Assembly (NCBI RefSeq): GCF_008120935.1 | Contig: NZ_RDBO01000020.1 | Span: 995,050 to 1,044,475, forward strand | Source of the DNA: Streptomyces sp. sk2.1 | GTDB lineage: Bacteria > Actinomycetota > Actinomycetes > Streptomycetales > Streptomycetaceae | DNA: 49,426 bases | Direction: 5' to 3' | In this document: one piece after another, positions 8,715-16,922 of the stretch | Position numbering within the stretch: the stretch's first letter is position 1 | Layout: each line of letters starts with the position of its first letter | Translations under genes and position numbers: made by a program | The notes under the pieces: generated by a model | Database searches by the model: none | Told to the model about the DNA's origin: nothing | What the model saw: only the letters and a program-made list of their open reading frames with translations

Positions 8715-9851
8715 ATGCGAGCCGTTCGTTTCTCCGTCGTCACCGCCGCCGCGGCCGCGGCCGCCCTGACCGCCGTCACGGGATGCGCGGAGAAGAGCGA
8801 CGGCAAGGGAGACGGCGCCGTGCAGGTCGTCGCGAAGGACGACGCCTGCGAGGTGTCGAAGAAGGAGCTGCCGGCCGGTCACATCGAACTGGCCGTGGAG
8901 AACAAGGGTTCCAAGGTCACCGAGGTCTACATCCTCTTCCCGGACGACCGCATCGTCGCCGAGCGCGAGAACATCGGCCCCGGCACCAAGGCCAACATCA
9001 CCGCCGAGATCAAGGCCGGTTCGTACGAGATCGCCTGCAAGCCCGGCATGAAGGGCCACGGCATCCGGCAGAAGCTCAAGGTCACCGGCGGCACCGCGGT
9101 CAAGCGCAGCCCCGAGATGGACAAGGCGGTCGCGGAGTACCGCACCTACGTCCAGGCCCAGGCCGACGAGACGCTGCCGAAGGCCAAGAAGTTCACGGAC
9201 GCCGTCGCCGCCGGTGACATCGAGACCGCCAAGAAGCTCTACGCCGACTCCCGGCTCGGCTGGGAGCGCACCGAGCCGGTCGCCGAGTCCTTCGGCGACA
9301 TCGACCCCAAGGTCGACATCCGCGAGGACGGCCTGGAGGACGGCCAGAAGTGGACCGGCTGGCACCGCCTGGAGAAGGCGCTGTGGCAGGACAAGAAGCT
9401 GGGCGCCGAGGAGAAGGCCCTCGCCCCGCTCCTGTACAAGGACCTGCTCGACTGGCAGAAGCGGGTCGGCACCGCGGAGATCACCCCGACCTCGATGGCC
9501 AACGGCGCCAAGGAGCTCCTCGACGAGGTCGCCACCGGCAAGGTCACCGGTGAGGAGGAGCGCTACAGCCACACCGACCTGGTCGACTTCAAGGGCAACG
9601 TCGAGGGCGCCCAGAAGTCCTACGAGCTGCTGAAGCCGATCGCCGCCAAGAACGACGCGGCCCTGACCACCGACCTGGACAAGCGGTTCGCCGAGCTGAA
9701 CACGCTGCTGGACAAGTACCGCGCGGACAAGGGCTCCTACGACTTCACCTCGTACGACAAGGTCGGCAAGGCGGACCGCAAGGAGCTGTCGGACGCGGTC
9801 AACGCGCTGGCCGAGCCGCTGTCCCGGCTCGCCGCCGCGGTCACGAAGTAA
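8715..9851 (+). CDS. efeO: EfeO iron-uptake lipoprotein (cupredoxin + M75 domains)
   Basis: 378 residues. Lipobox AVTGC puts the lipidated Cys at 24. A cupredoxin-like domain (about 35-125) holds C45, C108 and the C-terminal ligand loop CKPGMKGH, and is followed by an M75/imelysin domain with the HxxE motif HRLE at 217-220. In EfeUOB systems this protein captures ferric or ferrous iron outside the membrane and delivers it to EfeU. The ATG is preceded by GGAGCC. It is the first gene of efeO-efeB-efeU, with 20 nt to efeB. A candidate iron box lies upstream. Confidence 0.95.
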   Translation: MRAVRFSVVTAAAAAAALTAVTGCAEKSDGKGDGAVQVVAKDDACEVSKKELPAGHIELAVENKGSKVTEVYILFPDDRIVAERENIGPGTKANITAEIKAGSYEIACKPGMKGHGIRQKLKVTGGTAVKRSPEMDKAVAEYRTYVQAQADETLPKAKKFTDAVAAGDIETAKKLYADSRLGWERTEPVAESFGDIDPKVDIREDGLEDGQKWTGWHRLEKALWQDKKLGAEEKALAPLLYKDLLDWQKRVGTAEITPTSMANGAKELLDEVATGKVTGEEERYSHTDLVDFKGNVEGAQKSYELLKPIAAKNDAALTTDLDKRFAELNTLLDKYRADKGSYDFTSYDKVGKADRKELSDAVNALAEPLSRLAAAVTK

Positions 9852-9871
9852 CGAGCGGGAGGGCTCTGGTC

Positions 9872-11146
9872 ATGTCCGAACAGGCACCGGCCGACGAAAC
9901 CCCGAAGCGGACCTCCGGACCCGCCCCGTCCCGCCGGGCACTGCTGGGCTGGGGCGGTGCCGGGCTCGCGCTCGGCGCGGTCGCGGCCGGCGGCACGGTC
10001 GCCGCGGTGCGGTCCGGCGACACGGCGGTACCGGCCGCGGACAGCGGCGCGGCGGTGCCGTTCCACGGCGCGCACCAGGCCGGTATCGCCACCGCCGTGC
10101 AGGACCGGCTGCACTTCGCCGCGTTCGACGTGACGACGAAGGACCGCGCCGAACTGATCGCGCTGCTCAAGGAGTGGACGCGGGCGGCGGAGCGGATGAC
10201 GGCCGGTCACGCGGTCGGCGACGGGGCGTACGGCGGCCTTGCCGAGGCCCCGCCGGACGACACGGGCGAGGCGCTGGGGCTCAAGCCGTCCCGGCTCACC
10301 CTCACCATCGGCTTCGGCCCCTCGCTCTTCGCCAAGGGCCGGTTCGGCCTGGAGGACAGGCGGCCCGAGGCGCTCGTCGACCTGCCGAAGTTCCCCGGCG
10401 ACAACCTCGACACGGCACGCAGCGGCGGCGACCTCTGCGTCCAGGCGTGTGCGGACGACCCGCAGGTCGCGGTGCACGCCATCCGCAACCTCGCCAGGAT
10501 CGGCATGGGCCGCGTCGCGATCCGCTGGTCCCAGCTGGGCTTCGGCAAGACGTCCTCGACGACTCCGGACGCCCAGACCCCGCGCAACATGTTCGGCTTC
10601 AAGGACGGCACCCGGAACATCTCCGGCACCGACACCGCCGCCCTGGACAAGCACGTGTGGGTGGGCGGGAAGGACGGGGCGGGCTGGATGGCCGGGGGGT
10701 CGTACCTGGTGGCCCGGCGCATCCGGATGCACATCGAGACCTGGGACCGTACCTCGCTCCAGGAGCAGGAGGACGTCTTCGGCCGCGACAAGGGCGAGGG
10801 AGCCGCGGTCGGCAAGTCCAAGGAGCACGAAGAGCCGTTCCTGAAGGCGATGCTGCCGACCGCGCACGTGCGCCTCGCCCACCCGGACAGCAACGACGGT
10901 GCGACGATCCTGCGCCGCGGCTATTCGTTCACCGACGGCACGGACGGCCTCGGCCGGCTCGACGCCGGGCTGTTCTTCATCGCCTACCAGCGCGACACCC
11001 GCAAGGCCTTCGTCCCGCTCCAGCGGCGCCTCGCGGCGCACGACGCGCTCAACGAGTACATCCAGCACGTGGGTTCGGCGCACTTCGCCGTCCCGCCGGG
11101 CGTCCGCGACAAGGACGACTGGTGGGGCCGGGCGCTGTTCTCGTAA
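9872..11146 (+). CDS. efeB: EfeB / DtpA-like DyP-type heme peroxidase, Tat-exported
   Basis: 424 residues with a Tat signal (SRRALLGWGGAG, 20-31). DyP motifs: GFKDGTRN with the distal Asp D245, proximal His H332 in AHVRLAHP, and the distal Arg in LRRGYSF (348-349). It is exported folded with its heme. The family member EfeB oxidises ferrous iron or removes iron from heme (debated). In Streptomyces lividans the corresponding protein DtpA works with the copper oxidase GlxA in morphogenesis, so a dual role is possible. It sits between efeO and efeU, with 29 nt to efeU. The Tat pathway and a heme-loading step are needed for activity. Confidence 0.95.
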   Translation: MSEQAPADETPKRTSGPAPSRRALLGWGGAGLALGAVAAGGTVAAVRSGDTAVPAADSGAAVPFHGAHQAGIATAVQDRLHFAAFDVTTKDRAELIALLKEWTRAAERMTAGHAVGDGAYGGLAEAPPDDTGEALGLKPSRLTLTIGFGPSLFAKGRFGLEDRRPEALVDLPKFPGDNLDTARSGGDLCVQACADDPQVAVHAIRNLARIGMGRVAIRWSQLGFGKTSSTTPDAQTPRNMFGFKDGTRNISGTDTAALDKHVWVGGKDGAGWMAGGSYLVARRIRMHIETWDRTSLQEQEDVFGRDKGEGAAVGKSKEHEEPFLKAMLPTAHVRLAHPDSNDGATILRRGYSFTDGTDGLGRLDAGLFFIAYQRDTRKAFVPLQRRLAAHDALNEYIQHVGSAHFAVPPGVRDKDDWWGRALFS

Positions 11147-11175
11147 CGGGTCGAAACGGAAAGGAGAACCAGGAC

Positions 11176-12159
11176 GTGTTCAGCAACTTCCTGATCGGCC
11201 TGCGCGAGGGACTGGAAGCCAGCCTCGTCGTCTGCATCCTCATCGCCTACCTGGTGAAGACCGGCAACCGGAACAAGCTGGTGCCGATCTGGACCGGGGT
11301 CGGGATCGCCGTCGTCATCAGCCTGGCGTTCGGCGCCGGGCTCGAATTCGGTTCGCAGGAGATGACGTTCAAGGCCCAGGAGGCGCTCGGCGGTTCGCTG
11401 TCGATCCTCTCCGTCGGCCTGGTCACCTGGATGGTCTTCTGGATGCGGCGCACCGCGCGGCACCTGAAGTCGGAGCTGCACGGCAAGCTCGACGCGGCGC
11501 TCGCCATGGGCACCGGCGCGCTGGTCGCCACGGCGCTGCTCGCGGTGGGCCGGGAGGGCCTGGAGACCTCGCTGTTCGTGTGGCGCGCGGTGCACGCGGC
11601 GGACGACGGCTGGCACCCGATGATCGGCGCGTTCCTCGGGATCGCGACCGCCGTCGTGCTGGGCTGGCTGTTCTACCGGGGCGCGCTGCGGATCAACCTG
11701 TCGAAGTTCTTCACCTGGACCGGCGGCATGCTGGTGGTCGTGGCCGCGGGTGTGCTCGCGTACGGCGTCCACGACCTGCAGGAAGCCGAGTTCGTCGGCG
11801 GTCTGCACAACCGGGCGTTCGACATCAGCTCCACGATCCCGCCGGACAGTTGGTACGGCACGCTGCTGAAGGGCACGTTCAACTTCCAGCCCGACCCGAC
11901 CGTCCTCCAGGTCACGGTGTGGGCGCTGTATCTGATACCCACGCTCGCGCTGTTCCTCGCCCCGGTAGGGTTCGGACGGTCAGGGGCCCCCTCCGGAGGG
12001 GCGACGGATCAGAAGGCGCGGAAAGCAACGGATGAGAAGCCTGAGGCCGATTCGGCTGGCGACGGGGCTCGCGACGGCGACGGTGCTGTCCTTGACGGCG
12101 AGCGGGTGCGTGACGGTGCACGGCGAGCTGGAAGTGGTGCCGACGGCAACCAGGTCTGA
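11176..12159 (+). CDS. efeU: EfeU / FTR1-type iron permease, 3' end probably frameshifted
   Basis: Iron permease with seven predicted helices and the two essential REGLE motifs (LREGLEASLVV near residue 9 and GREGLETSLFVW near residue 140). GTG 11176 has AAGGAG upstream. The conserved protein ends around LFLAPVGFG; the frame then continues for about 60 charged, low-complexity residues and overlaps the next gene by 128 nt. An ATGA at 12032-12035 would give a clean stop/start overlap if the frame were one base different. A GGGGCCCCC run at 11982-11990 is a likely slip site. The permease core is intact, so uptake is probably preserved whichever tail is made. Confidence 0.9.
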   Translation: MFSNFLIGLREGLEASLVVCILIAYLVKTGNRNKLVPIWTGVGIAVVISLAFGAGLEFGSQEMTFKAQEALGGSLSILSVGLVTWMVFWMRRTARHLKSELHGKLDAALAMGTGALVATALLAVGREGLETSLFVWRAVHAADDGWHPMIGAFLGIATAVVLGWLFYRGALRINLSKFFTWTGGMLVVVAAGVLAYGVHDLQEAEFVGGLHNRAFDISSTIPPDSWYGTLLKGTFNFQPDPTVLQVTVWALYLIPTLALFLAPVGFGRSGAPSGGATDQKARKATDEKPEADSAGDGARDGDGAVLDGERVRDGARRAGSGADGNQV

Positions 12160-13030
12160 GGCCGCGCAGGCACTGAAGGACTTCACCGCCGCGTACAACG
12201 CGGCGGACAAGGCGTACGACCCGGCCCTGGACGCGGACCGGGTCACCGGCCCGCTCGGTGCGATCAACCAGGCCGGGCTGAAGGCGCGGCAGAAGAACAG
12301 CCCGGACGGCAACCCGGAGCACACGCCGCTGGAGCTGACCGACGCCACGTACGTCATCCCGAAGAAGGCGGGCTGGCCCCGGTGGTTCCTCGCGGACACC
12401 GACTCCAACCGCGACCGGGACAGCGGGAAGCTGGACACCCGCTGGCTGCTCGTCTTCACCAAGGCCGGGCCCGACGCCGGGTGGAAGGCCGCCTACCTGG
12501 CGGTCGTCGCCCCCTCCCGGATGCCCGAGTTCGCGAAGGACGACGAGGGCCGGGCCACGCCGGTGGCCGCGGACGCCGCCGGACTGGCGGTGGCCCCGGA
12601 GGGCCTGGGCAAGCAGTACACGGACTACCTGCAGCAGGGCACCCCGGACGTCTTCGCCCCCGGCGCCACCACCTCGGGCTGGCGGGAGACCCGCCGGAAC
12701 ACCCGGCGGGCGGGCTTCTCGTACCAGTACATCGACCAGCCGCTGAACCGCGACACGTTCGGCCCGCTGGGTCTGCGGACGAAGGACGGCGGGGCGCTGG
12801 TCTTCTTCAGCAGCAAGCACTTCGAGCGGCAGACCGCGGCGAAGGGGCTGCGCCCGCCGGTCAACGACGACGTGTCGGCGCTGCTGACCGGTGAGGTGAA
12901 GTCCACCCTCACCAAGGAGCGGATCTCCAGCCAGCTGGTGTACGTCCCGAAGAAGGGCGCGACGGAGAACGACGGCAAGGTGGTCGTGCTGAACCGGCTG
13001 CCCGGCCTGACGGCGGCGAAGGGCTCGTGA
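12032..13030 (+). CDS. Secreted lipoprotein of unknown function (DUF8094-like)
   Basis: 332 residues with a convincing lipoprotein signal (MRSLRPIRLATGLATATVLS, lipobox TASGC). The mature part is about 300 residues, soluble, rich in Lys/Asp, with no enzyme motif that I recognise. It begins with a helical segment (SEAAQALKDFTAAYN), followed by mixed alpha/beta sequence resembling hypothetical lipoproteins found after efeU in other streptomycetes (recollection). Because it lies in the iron operon it may assist EfeO or EfeB outside the membrane; that is inference only. The start lies inside the extended efeU frame and has only a weak upstream GGAA, so coupling to efeU translation is likely. Confidence 0.8.
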   Translation: MRSLRPIRLATGLATATVLSLTASGCVTVHGELEVVPTATRSEAAQALKDFTAAYNAADKAYDPALDADRVTGPLGAINQAGLKARQKNSPDGNPEHTPLELTDATYVIPKKAGWPRWFLADTDSNRDRDSGKLDTRWLLVFTKAGPDAGWKAAYLAVVAPSRMPEFAKDDEGRATPVAADAAGLAVAPEGLGKQYTDYLQQGTPDVFAPGATTSGWRETRRNTRRAGFSYQYIDQPLNRDTFGPLGLRTKDGGALVFFSSKHFERQTAAKGLRPPVNDDVSALLTGEVKSTLTKERISSQLVYVPKKGATENDGKVVVLNRLPGLTAAKGS

Positions 13031-13136
13031 CGGTGCCGGGACGGCCGTGACCCGGCGGCTGCGAGCCGTACGGGGCGGCCCGCCCGGCACCGGACCGTCC
13101 CGAGCCGCCCGGCCGGTGGTCCAGCGCCTCGGCTCC

Positions 13137-13883
13137 TCAACGGCTCAACGGCCAGGCCACCGCGTCGTGGTCGAGTTCGCTCTGGTCCGCGGCGTCGGCG
13201 TACTGCGCGCACGCGTCGGTGAGCGTCTCCAGCAGCGTCAGCGGGTCGGGCAGCGGGTTCTCCGGTCCGCGCACCCATCGCACGTCCAGCTCGCCCGGCA
13301 GCCTGGCCGGCGGCAGGAGCACGTAGCTGCCCCGGCAGTGCCACCGCATGCCGGGGTGTTCGTCCATGGTCTCGGGGTGGCAGTCCAGCTCGCACGGCCA
13401 CCATTCGTCCTCGTCCTCGGGCGTGCCCCGGGTGGCGGTGAAGAAGAGCATCCGGTCGTCGCCGGACCGGGCGACGGGGCCGACGTCGATGCCCGCGGCG
13501 AGGAGTCGCTCCAGCGCCTGCTCGCCGGCGGCCAGCGGCACGTCGAGGACGTCGTGGATCATGCCCGTCGCGGTGATGAAGTTGGCCTGCGGCTGGCTGC
13601 GGGCCCAGCGCTCGATCTGCGCCCGGTCGGTGGTGGACTGGGTCTGCCAGGCGAAGGAGACGGGATGGCGGGCGGGCGTGGGACAGCCGATGCGTTCGCA
13701 CGAACATCGGTACCCGACCGGGTGAGCGGCCGGCGCGATCGGCATTCCGGCTTCGGCGACAGCCAGGAGCAGCGCCTCCCGGGCGGTGTCGTCGACCTCG
13801 CTCTGGTGCGGTTTGGGTCGGCGGCGAAGCCATTGGGAAAACTTGCTCTCTGAGCCGCGATTACGGCCGAAATCGGCGCCCAT
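13137..13883 (-). CDS. PrimPol-N-like (bifunctional DNA primase/polymerase) protein
   Basis: 248 residues resembling the N-terminal PrimPol fold (PF09250): an N-terminal Cys cluster CSCERIGCPTPARHP, W-rich QIERWARSQPQANFITATG, then GSYVLLPPARLPG near residue 195. The usual metal-binding DxD following TG is replaced by HDVLDVP, and no helicase or primase C-domain follows, so polymerase activity is doubtful. Stand-alone chromosomal copies are common in Streptomyces. The Cys/His content (CxCxxxxC and CHPETMDEHPGMRWHC) suggests metal binding. ATG 13883 gives the best N-terminus. It is convergent with the lipoprotein gene. Confidence 0.75.
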   Translation of the reverse strand: MGADFGRNRGSESKFSQWLRRRPKPHQSEVDDTAREALLLAVAEAGMPIAPAAHPVGYRCSCERIGCPTPARHPVSFAWQTQSTTDRAQIERWARSQPQANFITATGMIHDVLDVPLAAGEQALERLLAAGIDVGPVARSGDDRMLFFTATRGTPEDEDEWWPCELDCHPETMDEHPGMRWHCRGSYVLLPPARLPGELDVRWVRGPENPLPDPLTLLETLTDACAQYADAADQSELDHDAVAWPLSR

Positions 13884-14040
13884 CTATCCCCTTACCTGAA
13901 TGTTGCCCCCACCCATGGTCCCACCATCCTGCGCCTCGGGTGGCCGGACTTCCGAAGCGGGGTACGGACGACGACACCACGACCCGGACACAATGCACCC
14001 TCTTGTCATGAAATGACGAGTGCGTCTCGGGGCGGCCTCA
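13884..14040. other. Non-coding gap upstream of the PrimPol-like gene
   Basis: I see no gene here. It contains one small inverted repeat, GTCAT-GAA-ATGAC at 14005-14017, about 120 nt upstream of the minus-strand start; this may be a regulatory site. Confidence 0.4.
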
Positions 14041-14070
14041 GAGCCTGTCGGGTGGCCTTCGATCGGGCTC
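14041..14070 (-). terminator. Weak hairpin after tetR
   Basis: GAGCC (14041-14045) pairs with GGCTC (14066-14070) across a 20-nt loop, directly after the tetR stop. The block AGAGCCTGTCGGGTGGC recurs after phoD at 21713 with one change. Confidence 0.4.
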
Positions 14071-14688
14071 TCAAGGATTCAGCAGCCCCCGCAGGACGTG
14101 GTCGACGATCGCGTCCGCGTAGTCGTGGGTGAGCGGGGCGGTGCGCAGCAGCCAGCGGTGGGTGACCGGACCGACGAGGAGTTCCAGGGCGACCCGCGGG
14201 TCGGCGTCGGCGCGCACCTGTCCGGCCTCCTGGGCGGCCCGCAGCCGTGCGGCGTACAGCTCGAACGAGGGGGCGAGCAGCTTCTCGACGAATTCGGCGC
14301 CGAGCCGCGGGTCGACGATCCCCTCGGCGGCCAGCGCCCTGGTGGGCGCCTCGAAAGCGGGGTCGTTCAGTTCGTCGACGGTGGCCCGCAGGACGGTTCC
14401 CAGGTCGGCGGCGAGGTCACCGGTGTCGGGAAGCGCGGGGGCGGGCTCCCCCTCGGCCCGTCCGGCGGTCCGTTCGCCGAGGGCGATGAAGGCGTCCAGG
14501 AGGACGGCCGCCTTGGACGGCCACCAGCGGTAGATCGTCTGCTTGCCGACGCCGGCCCGGGCGGCGATGGCCTCGATGGTGGTCTTCGGGTAGCCCACCT
14601 CGCCGACCAGGCCGAGCGCCGCGTCGTGGATCGCGCGGCGCGAGCGCTCGCTGCGGCGGCTGGAGTCGGGCGTCCGGTTCTCTGTCAT
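14071..14688 (-). CDS. TetR/AcrR-family transcriptional repressor
   Basis: 205 residues. The N-terminal helix-turn-helix is textbook: IHDAALGLVGEVGYPKTTIE then AIAARAGVGKQTIYRWWPSK. The C-terminal part is a TetR ligand-binding domain of the TetR_C_33 style (LDAFIALGE..., VTHRWLLRTAPL). The real start is ATG 14688: TAGATT (complement of 14696-14701) stands 7 nt upstream, so the mRNA is probably leaderless; the frame is open to 14919 but that extension has no support. A perfect palindrome overlaps its -35 region, indicating autorepression. It may also act on the divergent ddaH gene or an unlinked exporter. The ligand is unknown. Confidence 0.9.
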   Translation of the reverse strand: MTENRTPDSSRRSERSRRAIHDAALGLVGEVGYPKTTIEAIAARAGVGKQTIYRWWPSKAAVLLDAFIALGERTAGRAEGEPAPALPDTGDLAADLGTVLRATVDELNDPAFEAPTRALAAEGIVDPRLGAEFVEKLLAPSFELYAARLRAAQEAGQVRADADPRVALELLVGPVTHRWLLRTAPLTHDYADAIVDHVLRGLLNP

Positions 14689-14715
14689 GCCGGCCAATCT
14701 AGCAACGCCACGAGG

Positions 14716-14727
14716 CGATACGTATCG
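14716..14727. promoter_or_regulatory. Candidate TetR operator (perfect palindrome)
   Basis: CGATACGTATCG is a perfect 12-bp palindrome, a common core for TetR-family operators. It lies 14 bp upstream of the -10 box of tetR and so overlaps its -35 region, and is 175 bp upstream of ddaH. Confidence 0.75.
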
Positions 14728-14902
14728 TCTCCCCCGGGCCCGCCCCCTCGGCCCGTTCTCCCGCGGCTCGTCCCCCGTCGCGCGGAACCACCCGATCGGA
14801 TCACTGTGCGCCGGGCCCCGGAGAGCGGACCATGGGCTCACCCACGCACACACCCGTGCGCTGTCCCCGGCAGGCGACCCCTGCCTTTCGTGAGGAGCAT
14901 GC

Positions 14903-15718
14903 ATGCCTCGTGAAGCCACACCCCGCCGCTACCTGATGTGTGCCCCCACGCACTTCAGGGTGACGTACTCCATCAACCCCTGGATGGACCCCAGCAAGCC
15001 CGTGGACCTCCCCCTGGCCCAGACCCAGTGGGAGGACCTGCGCGACCGGTACCGCGCCCTCGGGCACACCGTGGAGCTGCTCACGCCCCGCCCCGACCTG
15101 CCCGACATGGTGTTCGCCGCCAACGGCGCCACCGTCGTCGACGGCCGGGTGCTGGGCGCCCGGTTCGCGTACCGGGAGCGGTACGAGGAGGCGGGGGCCC
15201 ACCGCGAGTGGTTCCGGGCCAACGGCTTCACCGAGGTCCACGAGCCGGACCACGTCAACGAGGGCGAGGGCGACTTCGCGGTCACCTCGTCGTACGTCCT
15301 GGCCGGGCGGGGCTTCCGGTCCAGCCCGCTCTCGCACGGCGAGGCGCAGGAGTTCTTCGGGCGCCCGGTGATCGGGCTCGACCTGGTCGACCCGCGCTAC
15401 TACCACCTGGACACGGCCCTGTCCGTGCTCGACGACGCGGGCGACGAGGTCATGTACTACCCGGAGGCGTTCTCGCCGGGCAGCCGCGCGGTGCTCGCCC
15501 GGCTCTTCCCCGACGCGTTGATCGCCCGGGAGGCGGACGCCGCGGCGTTCGGCCTGAACGCGGTGAGCGACGGGCTCCACGTGCTGCTGCCGCAGGGCGC
15601 GACGGGGCTCTTCGACCCGTTGCGGGCGCGGGGCTTCGAGCCGGTTCCGATGGATCTGGGCGAGCTGCTGAAGGGCGGCGGCAGCGTGAAGTGCTGCACG
15701 CAGGAGCTGCGGGCGTGA
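14903..15718 (+). CDS. ddaH: Dimethylargininase (amidinotransferase superfamily)
   Basis: Hydrolyses dimethylated arginine to citrulline and dimethylamine, in the cytosol. 271 residues of the five-bladed guanidine-modifying fold. Motifs: LMCAPTHFRV at the N-terminus, NEGEGDF (119-125) for the guanidinium-binding acidic residues, the catalytic His H168 in YYHLDTALSV and the nucleophile Cys at 265 in SVKCCTQEL. The ATG has GAGGAG 8 nt upstream. Streptomycetes use this enzyme family for arginine/ornithine-type metabolism; the true substrate here could also be another guanidine. The divergent TetR gene is a plausible regulator. Two hairpins follow the stop. Confidence 0.88.
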   Translation: MPREATPRRYLMCAPTHFRVTYSINPWMDPSKPVDLPLAQTQWEDLRDRYRALGHTVELLTPRPDLPDMVFAANGATVVDGRVLGARFAYRERYEEAGAHREWFRANGFTEVHEPDHVNEGEGDFAVTSSYVLAGRGFRSSPLSHGEAQEFFGRPVIGLDLVDPRYYHLDTALSVLDDAGDEVMYYPEAFSPGSRAVLARLFPDALIAREADAAAFGLNAVSDGLHVLLPQGATGLFDPLRARGFEPVPMDLGELLKGGGSVKCCTQELRA

Positions 15719-15722
15719 GCGG

Positions 15723-15780
15723 GCGGGCCGCCCGTCGACGGGCGGCCCGCCGGGGCCTGCCGGGCGGCCGCCCGGCAGGC
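15723..15780. terminator. Tandem perfect-palindrome terminators
   Basis: Two loopless perfect palindromes stand back to back between convergent ddaH and the Rsm22-like gene: 15723-15750 (28 bp, arm GCGGGCCGCCCGTC) and 15755-15780 (26 bp, arm GCCTGCCGGGCGG). Each can form a very stable hairpin on either transcript; cruciform extrusion is also possible. Confidence 0.85.
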
Positions 15781-15782
15781 TC

Positions 15783-16781
15783 TCAGTCCTGCTCGCCGGG
15801 CGGCGGCCAGGCGTCGCCCCACGCGACGTCCCGGGCTGCCCGGTACAGCTCGCCGTGCCGCTTGGTGACCGTGGAGCGCCGCAGGGCCTCGTCGCGGGTG
15901 CACAGGTCCAGCAGCACCTGCCCCTTGCGGATCTGCGGCTTGCGGACGACCCGTTCCCGGACGGGCCGCGCCTCGAAGCGGGTCGCCACTACGTAGCTGA
16001 ACTTCTCGTCCTCGTACGGCAACGAGCCGCCCTTGACCTGCCGGTGCAGCGAGGAGCGGCTGACCCGGGCCGAGAAGTGGCACCAGTCCGTGCCCGGTTC
16101 GATGGGACAGGCGGCGCTGTGCGGGCAGGGCGCGGCGATCGTCAGGCCGGCGGCGATCAGCCGGTCGCGGGCCTCGATGACGCGGGCGTAGCCGTCGGGG
16201 GTGCCCGGTTCGACGACCACGACCGCCCGCGCGGCCGCGGCGGCGGCGTCCACGAGGGCGGCGCGGGTGTCCGCCGTGAGTTCCTTGAGCACGTAGGAGA
16301 CGGTGACCAGGTCCGTGGCGGCGAGGCCGGGGCCCTCGCCGATCCGGGCCCGGCGCCACTCGACGGCGCGCAGGGCGGGTACGCCGGAGAGCTCCGCCAG
16401 CTCGCGGCCGAGGGCGAGCGCGGGCTCGGACCAGTCCAGCACCGTCGTCCGGGTCCCTTCCCAGGCCCCTGCCACGGCCCAGCCGGCCGCTCCGGTGCCG
16501 CCGCCCACGTCGGTGTGGGTGGCGGGTGCCCAGTCGGGGGCCGCCTCCCGGAGGGCGTCGAGGGCGGACCGTACCGCCTCGAAGGTCGCGGGCATCCGGT
16601 ACGCGGCGTACGCGGCGACGTCGGAGCGGTCGCGGAGCACCGGCGCGTCGGTGGGGGTGGTGCCGCGGTAGTTGGCGATGAGCCGCTCGACGGCCCGGGC
16701 CGCCTGCCTGGGCGGCAGGCCGTCGAGCAGTCCGGCCAGTGCCGCACGCAGTGTTTCCGCATTGGGGAGGGTGGCGTTCAC
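15783..16781 (-). CDS. Rsm22-like small ribosomal subunit methyltransferase
   Basis: 332 residues. An N-terminal helical region is followed by a SAM-binding Rossmann domain (THTDVGGGTGAAGWAV, then VLDWSEPALALGREL, VTVSYVLKEL, AVVVVEPGTPDGY). The C-terminal Rsm22 signature is PCPHSAACP...DWCHFSARV, a four-Cys cluster which in the mitochondrial relatives (METTL17/Rsm22) binds iron-sulfur or zinc and aids small-subunit assembly. GTG 16781 is chosen because TACAAT (16788-16793 complement), a near-consensus -10, lies 6 nt upstream: a leaderless transcript. The gene is single and convergent with ddaH. The exact methylated site is unknown. Confidence 0.85.
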   Translation of the reverse strand: MNATLPNAETLRAALAGLLDGLPPRQAARAVERLIANYRGTTPTDAPVLRDRSDVAAYAAYRMPATFEAVRSALDALREAAPDWAPATHTDVGGGTGAAGWAVAGAWEGTRTTVLDWSEPALALGRELAELSGVPALRAVEWRRARIGEGPGLAATDLVTVSYVLKELTADTRAALVDAAAAAARAVVVVEPGTPDGYARVIEARDRLIAAGLTIAAPCPHSAACPIEPGTDWCHFSARVSRSSLHRQVKGGSLPYEDEKFSYVVATRFEARPVRERVVRKPQIRKGQVLLDLCTRDEALRRSTVTKRHGELYRAARDVAWGDAWPPPGEQD

Positions 16782-16922
16782 CGACGAATTGTAGGCAAAG
16801 ACGACGCACCCGGCGCCGCCGCGCTATCCGCGTAGAACTGCGCGGAATCCGAACTGCCGCGATGCCTGCCCAAGTTGCTACGCTGACCGCCGCGAGGTCG
16901 GGATTACCCATCGAGGGGAACC

